Shown here piece after piece: positions 41,291-51,708 of a stretch of 64,000 nucleotides of DNA; the first letter of the stretch is position 1; each line of letters begins with the position of its first letter. Made by a program: the position numbers and the translations under genes. Source of the stretch: Rhabdophis nuchalis (taxonomy: Eukaryota; Chordata; Lepidosauria; Squamata; Natricidae); NCBI GenBank assembly GCA_039707465.1, contig CM077648.1, forward strand, positions 69,521,619 through 69,585,618, read 5' to 3'. Under the pieces are notes generated by a model. It made no database searches. It was not told the DNA's origin and was given only the letters and a program-made list of their open reading frames with translations.

Positions 41291-43375
41291 TACCTGCGAT
41301 ATTTCTCCCTCTCTATCCCTCTACTTACCTACCTACCTACTGTATTTCTCTCTATCCCTCTACCTACCTACCTAGTGTAGTTTCCCTCTCTCTCTATCTC
41401 TCTACCTATCTACCTACCTACTGTATTTCTCCCTCTCCCTCTCTCCCACTACCTACCTACCTACTGTATTTCTCCCTCTTCCACTCTCCACCTACCTACC
41501 TACCTACTGTATTTCTCCCTCTCCCTCTCTCCCCCACCTCCCTACCTACCTACTGTTTCTCCCTCTATACCTCTACTTACCTACCTACTGTATTTCTCCC
41601 TCTCCTTCTCTATCCCTCCATCTACCTACATACATACTGCATTTCACCCTCTCCCTCTCTCCCTCTACCTACCTACCTACCTACCTACCTACCACATTTC
41701 ACCCTCTCTCTCTATCTCTCTACCTACCTACCTACCTAGTGTATTTTCCCTCTCTCTCTATCTCTCTACCTACCTACCTACTTTATTTCTCCCTCTCTCT
41801 CTCTCCCTACCTACCTACCTACTGTATTTCTCCCTCTCCCTCTCCCTACCTACCTACTGTATTTCTCCCTCTCCTTCTCTATCCCTCTACCTACACTAGG
41901 TAGGTACCTAGTGTAGTTTCCCTCTCTCTCTATCTCTCTCTCTACCTACCTACCTACCTACTGTATTTCTCCCTCTCTCCCACTACCTACCTACTGTATT
42001 TCTCCCTCTCCCACTCTCCACCTACCTACCTACCTACTGTATTTCTCCCTCTCCCTCTATCCCCCACCTACCAACTACCTACCTACCTACCTACCTACTG
42101 TATTTCTCCCTCTATACCTCTACTTACCTACCTACTGTATTTCTCCCTCTCCTCTAGCCCTCCATCTACCTACATACATACTGCATTTCACCCTCTCCCT
42201 CTCTCCCTCTCCCTACCTACCTACCTACCGCATTTCACCCTCTCTCTCTATCCCTCTACCTACCTACCTAGTGTATTTTCCCTCTCTCTCTCCCTCTCTC
42301 TCCCTACCTACCTACCTACTGTATTTCTCCCTCTCCCTCTCCCTACCTACCTACCTACCTACTGTATTTCTCCCTCTCCTTCTCTATCCCTCTACCTACC
42401 TACCTACTGTATTTCTCCCTCTCTCCCTCTCCCTCTACCTACTTACCTACCTACTGTATTTCTCCCTCTCCCTCTCTCCCTCTACATACCTACCTACATA
42501 CTGCATTTCACCCTCTCCCTCTCCCTACCTACCTACCTACCTACCTACTGTATTTCTCCCTCTCCTTCTCTATCCCTCTACCTACCTACCTACCTACTGT
42601 ATTTCTCCCTCTCTCCCTCTCCCTCTACCTACTTACCTACCTACTGTATTTCTCCCTCTCCCTCTCTCCCTCTACATACCTACCTACATACTGCATTTCA
42701 CCCTCTCCCTCTCCCTACCTACCTACCTACCTACCTACTGCATTTCACCCTTTCCCTCTCTCCCTCTACCTACCTACCGTATTTCTCCCTCTCTCTCTAT
42801 CCCTCTACCTACCTACCTACCTAGTGTATTTCTCCCTCTCTCTCTATCTCTCTACCTACCTACCAACTGTATTTCTCCCTCTCTCCCTCTACCTACCTAC
42901 CTACCTACCTACCTATTGTATTTCTCCCTCTCTCCCTCTACCTACCTACCGTATTTCTCCCTCTCCCTCTCCACCTACCTACCTACCTAGTGTATTTTTC
43001 CCTCTCTCTCTCTATCTCTCTACCTACCTACTGTATTTCTCCCTCTGCCCCTCTACCTACCTACCTGCGATATTTCTCCCTCTCTCTCTATCTCTCTACT
43101 TACCTACCTACTGCATTTCACCCTCACTCTACCTATCTACTTACCTACCTATCTACCTACCTACTATATTTCTCCCTCTCCCTCTCTCCCCTACCTACCT
43201 ACATATCTACCTACCTAGTGTATTCCCCCCCTCTATCTCTCTACCTACCTACCTTCTGTATTTCTCCCTCTATCCCTCTACATACCTACATACCTACCTA
43301 CCTACCTATCTACTGTATTTCTCCCTTTATAACTCTACCTACCTACCTACTTACCTACCTACCTACCTAGAGAGA
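41291..43375 (+). repeat. CTACCTAC / TTTCTCCCTCTC minisatellite, main block
   Basis: About 2.1 kb of the same composite unit as 36420-36750, with repeat lengths of roughly 35-60 bp set by the number of TACC quartets. Variants include CTGCATTTCACCC and AGTGTATTTTCCC units. A short flipped piece (AGGTAGGTACC) occurs near 41898. All ORFs here are translations of the repeat. Confidence 0.95.
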
Positions 43376-43660
43376 GAGGAGAGAGAGGCCGTTGACTCGG
43401 CAGCTGTCTTCTGGGAGGGGGAGTTGGCAGCGTGGGCGGTGGAGGAGAGAGAGGCCACTGACTCAGCAGCAGCCTTGGCGGCGTGGGTGGCAGAGGAGAG
43501 AGAGGCTGCTGACTCAGCAGCAGCCATACCCAGAAGGGGGAGTTTGCGGCGTGTGCGGTGGAGGAGAGAGAGGCCACTGACTCGGCAGCGGCCTTGGGGG
43601 GAGTTGGCGGTGTGGGTGGCGGCAGAGGAGAGAGAGGCCGCTGAGGAGGTGATCATTGCG
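43376..43660 (+). repeat. GAGAGAGAGGCC.CTGACTC repeat, left arm
   Basis: Four imperfect units of about 60-70 bp, each with GGAGAGAGAGGCC(G/A)(C/T)TGACTC.GCAGC and GTGGGCGGTG or similar. The reverse-complement array is at 44165-44397. Confidence 0.85.
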
Positions 43661-44164
43661 GATATGATGCAGACCTCCACCACTCATGCAAGTAACATGA
43701 GCTGAAAAGTGGCTGGGTAGGAGGGGCCACGAAGGGGAGGGGGCGAGTGAACGAGTGAGCGAAACACACAGAAGAGCTGCAGTTTTGCATTTGTGTGGCG
43801 TGTACCTGGCACCGGTGTGCCATCCACACAATCTGTACGCATCATTGGTGCTGCACTTGTAAGGAACATTGTGTGAAAATTTGGTGGCAATTGGTGCAGT
43901 AGTTTCTGAGATTAGTGGCTTTGAACAAACTCATAGTTAACCTTTTAGTTATAGATAGTATCAAATACAAAAATACAAAAACAAATAATAGGATATATAT
44001 ATATATAGAAGATATATATATAGTGTCACAACACCCTGGTATGCCCCAAATATGCGAGGGAGCAGAACTGCTTCCCTTTTCTGTCTTTTGGCTCACTCTA
44101 GGAGCCATCCAGGCAGAAAGCTATTTTTTCGTTGCCTGTGTTATATTTGTGTTACGTTTGTGCT
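43661..44164 (+). other. Centre of the large inverted structure
   Basis: Between the inverted arms. Holds unique sequence (43661-43850), TTGGTGGCAATTGGTGCAGTAGTTTCTGAGATTAGTGG (a segment I take to be the end of an element beginning CTAGCTGTACCCGC), an AT run near 43990-44020, and a copy of the dispersed repeat (44022-44130). No gene seen. Confidence 0.5.
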
Positions 44165-44397
44165 GATCCTCTCTCTCCTCCACCGCCCATGCTGCCAATT
44201 CCCCCCACACACACCAAGGCCGCTCCCAAATCAGCAGCCTCTCTCTCTCCTTCGCTGCCTGCACCACAAACTCCCCCTGCCAAGGCTGCTGCCGAGTCAG
44301 CGGCCTCTCTCTCCTCCACCGCCCATGCCATCAACTCCCCCCCCAACTCCCCCCCCACAAGGTGGCTGCTGAGTCAGCGGCCTCTCTCTCCTCTCTC
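44165..44397 (-). repeat. GAGAGAGAGGCC.CTGACTC repeat, right arm
   Basis: The reverse complement of the left arm: GTCAGCGGCCTCTCTCTCC units with intervening CCGCCCATGC. Three to four units. Confidence 0.85.
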
Positions 44398-45222
44398 TAG
44401 GTAGGTAGGTGAATAGATAGGTAGGTAGGTAGGTAGGTAGGTAGGTAGAGGGACAGAGGGAGAAATACAGTAGGTAGATAGATAGGTAGGTAGAGGGAGA
44501 GAGGGAGAGGAGAAATACAGTAGGTAGGTAGGTAGGTAGGTAGGTAGATAGGTAGAGAGATAGAGAGGGAAAAATACACTAGGTACATAGGTAGGTGGAG
44601 AAAGGGTGAGGAAGATATACAGTAGGTAGGTAGAGGGATAGAGTGAGAAATATAGTAGGGAGGGAGGGAGAGAGGGGGGAAATATACTAGGTAGGTAGGT
44701 AGAGGAATAGAAAGAGAGGGAAAATACACTAGGTAGGTAGGTAGGTAGGTAGAGAGATAGAGAGAGAGGGTGAAATGTGGTAGGTAGGTAGGTAGGTAGG
44801 TAGAGGGAGAGAGGGAGAGGGTGAAATGCAGTATGTATGTAGGTAGATGGAGGGATAGAGAAGGAGAGGGAGAAATACAGTAGGTAGGTAAGTAGAGGTA
44901 TAGAGGGAGAAACAGTAGGTAGGTAGGGAGGTGGGGGAGAGAGGGAGAGGGAGAAATACAGTAGGTAGGTAGGTAGGTGGAGAGTGGAAGAGGGAGAAAT
45001 ACAGTAGGTAGGTAGGTAGTGGGAGAGAGGGAGAGGGAGAAATACAGTAGGTAGGTAGATAGGTGGAGAGTGGGAGAGAGAAATACAGTAGGTTAGATAG
45101 GTAGGTAGGTGGATAGAGAAGGAGAGGGAGAAATACAGTAGGTAGGTAGGTAGGTAGGTAGGTAGGTAGGTAGGTAGGTAGGTAGGTAGGTAGGTAGATA
45201 GATAGGTAGGTAGGTAGGTAGA
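44398..45222 (-). repeat. Minisatellite, inverted block
   Basis: GGTAGGTAG and GAGAGGGAGAAATACAGTAGG units, the reverse complement of 41291-43375. It ends with GAGAGGGTCTATGAGGGGAAAC, the reverse of the unique flank at 36357-36385. Confidence 0.95.
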
Positions 45223-45224
45223 GG

Positions 45225-45302
45225 GATAGAGAGGGTCTATGAGGGGAAACTTTTTTATTTAACCAAACTTGGACACAGCAATGCGTGGCAGGTATAGCTA
45301 GT
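45225..45302 (-). repeat. Outer flank of the inverted structure
   Basis: Reverse complement of 36300-36385: AACCAAACTTGG(A/C)CACAGCAATGC and CAGGTATAGCTAGT. It closes the roughly 9-kb inverted repeat. Confidence 0.85.
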
Positions 45303-45470
45303 AAATAAATAAAGGGAGACTAGTATAGATCTATTTCAAGCTATTTAGCTCTCATCATACCCTTACTGGGATTTGAACCTGGGAAGTATTACATATCAGG
45401 CAGTTGTAATTGCCACTAAGCCACATGTTCTCCTCCTTGATTATTGAGCCAGGGGAATAAGTATATATTG
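45303..45470 (-). repeat. tRNA-derived SINE
   Basis: On the minus strand, TGGCTTAGTGGCAATTACAACTGCC (A box), then GGTTCAAATCCCAGTAAGGG (B box), the body with AGATCTATACTAGTCTCCC and a TTTATTTATTTA tail. The head is tRNA-like but not a tRNA gene: the arms do not pair properly. Confidence 0.75.
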
Positions 45471-46045
45471 TGTCACAACACCCTGGTATGCCCCAAATAT
45501 GAGAGGGAGCAGAACTGCTTCCCTTTTCAGTTTTTCAGCTCACCCTAAGGTTATATATACAGGACCAAGCCAGTCCTGGAAGGCAAGGTTGCTATATCTC
45601 CTTGTAGACCATGATAATCATGCATTAGCTATAATGATGGTTATAATGATTATGGTGATGCTATAGTAAAAGCCCTTCTATGAGGAACAAAGACAACATG
45701 TATAAATAATTAGGGTTAGGTAAAGGGCTGTTAACAATGATCAGTGTTACAATGGCAAGTATTTCTCCGCTTCTTCTATAGGTCTAGATCTACATTGTTT
45801 GATCTCTTATAAGACACTTTCAGAATCTTGTGTTATCAATAATTAGGCTAAAAATCTGTAGTAAGTATAAGTTTGAAGCGAGGATGATAAGTTGCAAAGT
45901 TCAAGATGAACTTTGCAACTTAAAGATATCAAGCCTTAATGAAATTAATAAAACATGAGGACTTTCGAGGTGGAGTCATGCCAGTGCAGAGCAGAAGAAC
46001 AGGGCTCTGTTATTTCTGCCCGATTTTCCATGCCAGGAGACTTCC
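45471..46045. other. Dispersed-repeat copy, then unassigned sequence with a small palindrome
   Basis: 45470-45560 is the GTGTCACAACACCCTGG repeat also at 44022. The rest has no ORF or element I know. 45889-45921 is a perfect 15-bp inverted repeat (AAGTTGCAAAGTTCA) with a 3-nt loop. Confidence 0.5.
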
Positions 46046-48661
46046 AAATAATAATAATAATAATAATAATAATAGTTTAATTTCTTGACCGCTCCTCTCC
46101 CCGTAGGGACTCGGAGCGGTGCACAGGGAAACTAAAAACCATAAATATACAATCAAGAACATCTTAAAAACAAATTAAATAGTACCTGTGCTAAAATACC
46201 CAATCTAAACTAAAATTCCCACTATACACTAAAACCCCATAGAGAGAGACTACCCCAGACCGGCCAAGCAGAAAAAATATGTTTTTAATTTCAGACGGAA
46301 GGAGCGGAGGTCCGTGGTCGTTCTAATGTCGGGGGGAAGGTCATTCCAGAGGGCAGGGCCCGCCACAGAGAGAGCCCTTCCCCTGGGCGTCGCCCGCTGA
46401 CAAAGTCTAGTGGACGGCACCCGGAGAAGTCCCTCTCTGTGGGAGCGAATCGGCCGTGAGGAAGTATGGGGCAGGATCCGATCCCGCAAGTAGCTAGGTC
46501 CCGAGCCATGGAGCGCTTTAAAGATGATAATTAGTACCTTGAAGCGCACCCGGAAGACGACAGGCAGCCAGTGCAGCTCGCGCAGGAGAGGTGTTACATG
46601 GGTAAACCTAGAGGTACCCAGGATTGCCCGCGCGGCTGCGTTCTGGACCATCTGCAGTCTCCGGGTGCACCTCAAGGGAAGCCCCATGTAGAGAGAGTTA
46701 CAATAGTCCAGTCGAGATGTCACGAGAGCATGAGTGACTGTGCGAAGGGCGTCCCGATCCAATAGGGGGCGCAACTGGCGAACCAGGCGAACCTGGTAAA
46801 ACGCCCTCCTAGCCACGGCTGTCACTTGATCTTCCATGGACAGCCGGGCATCTAGGAGGACACCCAAGTTGCGCGCCCCATCCACAGGGGCAAGATGTTC
46901 GCCCCCTATGGCCAGCGATGGAGTTAGCTGGTTGAATCGGGCAGCCGGAAACCACAGCCACTCGGTCTTGGTCGGGTTGAGTCTGAGTCCGTTACTTCCC
47001 ATCCAGATCCGTACGGCTTCCAGGCACTGGCACATCACCGCTACGGCATCGTTGGGGTGGTTTGGGGTAGATATATACAGCTGCGTATCATCAGCGTAGA
47101 GATGATACTCTACCCCAAAACCACGGATGATCTCGCCCAGCGGCTTCATGTATGTGTTGAACAGGAGAGGCGAGAGGACCGACCCCTGAGGAACCCCACA
47201 TGTGAGGGGTCTCGAGGTCGACCTCTGCTCTCCTGCCAACACAAATTGCGATCGGCCAGAGAGGTAGGAGGAGAACCACCGTAAAACGGTGCCTCCCACC
47301 CCCAACCCCCCCAACCGATGCAATAGGATACCATGGTCGATGGTATCGAAAGCCGCTGAGAGGTCTAATAGGACCAGGATGGAGGAACAACCCCCATCCT
47401 TGGCCCTCCAGAGATCATCAACCAACGCGACCAATGCCGTCTCGGTGCTATGCCCGGGCCGAAAGCCGGACTGGCGCGGATCTAGATACTCAACTTCCTC
47501 CAGGTGACGGGGAAACTGTTGTGCCACCACACTCTCAACAACCTTCGCCAAAAAGGGAAGGTTGGAGACTGGACGATAGTTGTTCAAAAGAGCTGGATCC
47601 AAAGAGGGCTTCTTGAGGAGGGGCCTCACCATAGCCTCTTTTAGGGAGGCAGGCAAGGAACCCTCACTCAAGGATGCGTTGATAACCTCTTGGAGCCAGC
47701 CTCGTGTCACCTCCCAGGATGCCAGTACAAGCCAGGAGGGACACGGGTCCAATAAACATGTGGTGGCTCGCAGTCGCCCACGTAACCTGTCCATATCCTC
47801 GGAAGTAACGGAGTCAAACTCCTCCCAAACAAGATCTGTCTCGTGGCATCTCACTGGGCCATCAATGGAGGGTAGCCCGTTCTGTATCTGAGCGATTTTC
47901 TCCTGCAGAAAAATCACAAATTCCTCTGCTCTACCCTGTAGCGGGGCTTCCCGCACCCTCTGTTGAAGGAGGGAGCGGGTCACCCTAAACAGGGCGGCAG
48001 GGCGGTTTTCTGCGGATGCTATGAGGGTGGCACAATGATGATGTTTGGCCACTCTCAGCGCCACAATGTAAGTCCGTAAATGGGCTCTTACCTGTGTTCG
48101 GTCAGATTCAGAACGGGTATTCCTCCATCTTCTCTCTAGGCATCTCTTGCGGCGTTTCATCACCCTCAGCTCCTCGGTAAACCAGGGAGCCGTGGTGACT
48201 CGCGGCCGCAAGAGAGGCCGCAAGGGCGCGACCCGATCCAAGGCTCCCGTGGTCGCCATATTCCATGCGACCACAAGGTCCTCGATCGGGGCGCGGGTCG
48301 GGGGTACAGGAAATGGCCCAAGCGCCGTCTGGAACCCATCCGGGTCCATCAGGCGCCTGGGGCGGAACCAAATTGGAGACCCGGGTTCCGCCTCCCCACG
48401 GAGGGGGGTGGCGGTTGGAAAGTCGAGCCGGAGAAGTGAGTGGTCTGACCATGACAAGGGCGTGATGACTATGTCCCCTAAACCCAGATCACTCTTCCAC
48501 TGGCCAGAGACAAAGATAAGATCCGGTGTATGTCCACCCTCGTGGGTGGGGCCTAAAATTAGTTGGGTCAGGTCCATGGCCGTCATGGAAGCCATGAACT
48601 CCCGAGCTACCTCGGATGATTCGCCCACCGATGGCAGATTAAAGTCCCCCATGACTAAAAG
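46046..48661 (-). mobile_element. 5'-truncated L2-clade LINE (L2-6)
   Basis: An (AAT)n tail at 46050-46072, a 3' UTR like that of L2-5, and an ORF at 46250-48652. Homology stops at about 48661, in the middle of the endonuclease (VMGDFNLPSVGE). The flank beyond is L1 5' UTR-like sequence. Confidence 0.9.
46250..48652 (-). pseudogene. L2 endonuclease (partial)/reverse transcriptase, 800-codon open frame
   Basis: Open from MGDFNLPSVGESSEVAREF to KLKTYFFCLAGLG. Contains endonuclease end motifs (WSDHSLLRLDF) and the full [60 protein letters not shown] and [13 protein letters not shown]. It is very close to L2-5 in sequence. The first half of the endonuclease is missing, so it cannot be functional, but the lack of any stop in 800 codons shows a recent insertion. 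Confidence 0.9.
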
Positions 48662-49912
48662 GCTGAGCTGGGTCTCGGAGGGACCAGCAACAGAGAGGGG
48701 AAGCTTGGAGGATAACAGGGAGAGGTGTGATCCTCTGTTATAGTAGGATAAACTTTTTAAAAGATAGACTGGCCTTTATGGCCGGATTCAGAGACGTGAC
48801 AGCCCTTTAAATGGAGAAGGAAGTGAGAAGAGGGAAACAGCTGAAAGAATCAGTGGAGTTTGAGGAGTTGGAATGAAGTACTGGTGTGACTCTCAGGAAG
48901 TGTGAACCTATAGCTTGGAGGATGAGTAGTCTCCAAGGTGGAAAAAAGAAGCAGCACTTTAGCGGTGGGAGCAGAACCTTGAGAAAACAGAGTTAACATT
49001 CAGAGAAGGAATGGAGGAAATGTACTGACGGCTTGACCTTGCTGGAGAATTACCACAGGCAGAAGGAACTTGAGCTGAGATTGTGATTAGATTGGGCCAA
49101 ACATTGTGGATTGCAGAAAAAGAAAGAACGAACTACAAGAAACTTTTGCCTGGGAAGAAGACCGTGGAGATTTGATCTGGCAGGGGAAGTGAGAGAACTG
49201 TGATAGTGACTGCTAAATAGACAGAAGGCAACATCCTGTACATTAAGGGAGGAGAAGCTGATGCAACAGTAAGAACAAGAAAAAAGAACTTTCTAAGTTT
49301 CTGGAAATCTGTGTAATCGAAGTAACCTGATATAAGTATATAAAATGCTGTATAGATATTATTTACTGTATAGCTGTTCATTTAAAACTAGAATTTGAAC
49401 TTTATATAGAATACCTTAAAGACATTTATATTTTATACTTTCTGACATATATATTCTCATAGATACTTATCAATAATACCCAGTGGACATATGTGTATGT
49501 GAAAGCAAACTTATATAGATTTATATAGTATATCTATATATATTTATATAGTATATTTATATATCCTAGATATTTTTATAGCGTAATCAATTTAATAATC
49601 AAGTAAACAAACATTATATTTATTTATATTTTTACAATTACAATTTTACAATTAAGGTATTAAACCTGCAATATAAGTATTATATTATAAGTATTACAAT
49701 AACTATAACTTTTATATTTCTTATAATTAAATAACAATTAGATTAAGATTAGTATAATTGTTTATGTTAGTAGTCAGAACTGTTAGACCATTATTAGATT
49801 ATTATTAGATTATTAATTGTATAGATCAAATGTAAATAGGGTATTGATTGTATTATAATATAGGGTGTTCTATATTGTGTTCTATAAAAACTTTTTTTAA
49901 AAAACATTAAAA
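48662..49912 (+). promoter_or_regulatory. Probable L1 5' UTR
   Basis: Purine-rich then AT-rich sequence directly before a degraded L1 ORF1. No ORF. Assigned by position only; the 5' end of the L1 could lie anywhere after 48661. Confidence 0.45.
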
Positions 49913-50887
49913 TGACAACCAGTACAGTTACCAAAATAGTGGCAGGTCAACTGCGATGATAGCATCCCCATCAGGAGCCCGTTCAGTGGAAGGCATGCTA
50001 GGAGGTGAGAAATAAGGCTCCACTATAAATCTACAGAGCATGCAATCAACCCTAACATCAATTCAAGAGACAATGCAGGAGGTAATGACAAAAATCATGA
50101 AGAACTTAAGAGTGATATGGGGAGGTGAAAGGAGAGATATGCAAATTAGATGATAAAATTGGTACAATGCAGGAAAACATAATACAAAATGAGCAAAAAA
50201 TAAAAGTAGTGGAAGCTAGAATGGAACAAACGGAAAAGAAACTAGATAAAACAGAAAGTAAAATGATGGTGGTAAATAAAGAAATGGAAGATGCCATTAT
50301 AAATTTAGAGTTGGAGAGATCAATGTTTTAATCTTAGATTCCAAAATATAGTAGACACTAAGTAGGAAAACTGTCTAAAGTTAATGTCTGAACTTCTGCA
50401 AAAAAGCAAGCAGGAAGTGGAAAACAACTTGGATGAAGTGTATAGGGTCCACACAAACTATGCACGCAGACACAAACTTCCAAGAGAGATACATGTAAGA
50501 TTTACAAGAAAAAAGACAAGAGATGAAGTCTACAGCAAAACGAGAGAAGAGTCTCTGATCTATAAGGAAAAAGAAATCATAACATTAAAACAGATACCAA
50601 AACGGATAAGGGAATAGAGAAGATACTACCATTTCCTATTGACCCAACTGCTCAAATATAGAGTGATGTTTAGATGGCTTATCCCTGAGAGGATGCTAAT
50701 AACCTGGCAGGGGAAAAAATTCCATATTGACTCGCTGGAAAAGACACAGGAATTTTATGATCACTTTATAATAGGAGAAGATGAACAAGATAGTAGAGAA
50801 GAAGCAGAAAATAAGAGTCAGGATGAATATACATCAGAGGAAAAACTTACGGAGCAGGATATAAGGGACCGAAGGGAAACAGAATGA
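49913..50887 (+). pseudogene. L1 ORF1 (RNA-binding protein), degraded
   Basis: A coiled-coil part at 50125-50331 (MQENIIQNEQKIKVVEARM, LDKTESKMMVV) is followed, after a frameshift, by RRM/CTD parts at 50384-50617 (VHTNYARRHKLPREIHVRFT, ITLKQIPKRIRE) and 50639-50887 (MFRWLIPERMLITWQGKKFHI). The blocks match those of element Y. The C-terminus is acidic. Several stops and shifts make it non-functional. The first ATG at 49913 is followed soon by stops. Confidence 0.8.
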
Positions 50888-50966
50888 CAGGAGAGAGAAG
50901 GAGCCAGGGCAAGAACACAAACCAAGACAAGAACAAGGAAAGGACCAAAACTAACATACAAATAAG

Positions 50967-51349
50967 ATGGAAGACGAAATAAAGATGATATCCTTGAACA
51001 GCAATGGTATCAACTCACTGGCCAAGCAAAAACAAACATTAACAAGACTCAAAAGATAGAATATGAATATTGTCTGCTTACAGAAGGTCCATATCAAAGA
51101 AAAATATGGTAATATTCTAGAATGCCCCAAATTAAGAAAGCTGCATCTGGCACAAAATAAGAAAAGAGTGATTGTGGTATACATAAAATAATGATTAAAT
51201 TTGAGAAAAATATTTAGTGATAGATAATGCAGATTTTTAATGACAGAAATAACAACAAATAAAAAAAGAATTCTTCTTGTGACAATTTATGCTCCAAATA
51301 TAAACCAAAAAGAATTCTATAATAAATTACACAAGAAACTTTTGAACTT
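50967..51349 (+). pseudogene. L1 ORF2 endonuclease, N-terminal part
   Basis: Starts MEDEIKMISLNSNGINSLAKQ, the APE endonuclease first block with its catalytic Asn. The second block reads IVCLQKVHI where L1 has LQETH, so the catalytic Glu is replaced. Stops follow near 51190, and TIYAPNINQKEFYNKL (third block) reads in the ORF at 51240-51349. It is cut at about 51350. Confidence 0.8.
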
Positions 51350-51600
51350 CTTGAGGCTAGAGGGAGGAGCTTTTGGCCGTGAGAAGGGAGGCAAGGAGAA
51401 ACAAAGAACTACAGGAGAGTAAGCTGCATTGTTTCCCCATTTGAACTTCTTGAGGCTAGAGGGAGGAGCTTTTGGCCGTGAGGAGGGAGGCAAGGAGAAA
51501 CAAAGAACTACAGGAGAGTAAGCTGCATTATTTCACCCATTTGAATTTCTTGAGGCTAGAGGGAGGAGCTTTTGGCCGTGAGAGGGGAGGCCAAGAAACA
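51342..51600 (+). repeat. Tandem ~100-bp monomers
   Basis: Three copies with a period of 99-100 bp (starts 51342, 51441, 51541; the last partial), each with TTGAACTTCTTGAGGCTAGAG, GGAGCTTTTGGCCGTGAG and AAACAAAGAACTACAGGAGAG. They lie at the presumed 5' edge of the CR1 that begins here, so they may be 5' UTR monomers. Confidence 0.8.
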
Positions 51601-51708
51601 CAGAGGTCTAACATACCTATAAAGCAAAAATAGAAATAATACATTTTAGATTTGTGCGCTTAAGACTGTGATTGTATTTTATTTCAAATGACTGGCTTAG
51701 TTCAATGT

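Noticed and set aside
41291..43375. Regular repeats that could suggest a CRISPR array
   Set aside because: Units are low-complexity TACC/CTCCCTCT with no unique spacers, in a vertebrate repeat context.
36264..45222. Long ORFs rich in Tyr-Leu-Pro-Thr and Ser-Leu
   Set aside because: They follow the minisatellite unit in several frames and both strands and have no codon-level signal of a gene.
45360..45440. Possible tRNA gene (A and B boxes)
   Set aside because: Acceptor and anticodon arms do not pair and a SINE body and tail follow; it is a SINE head.
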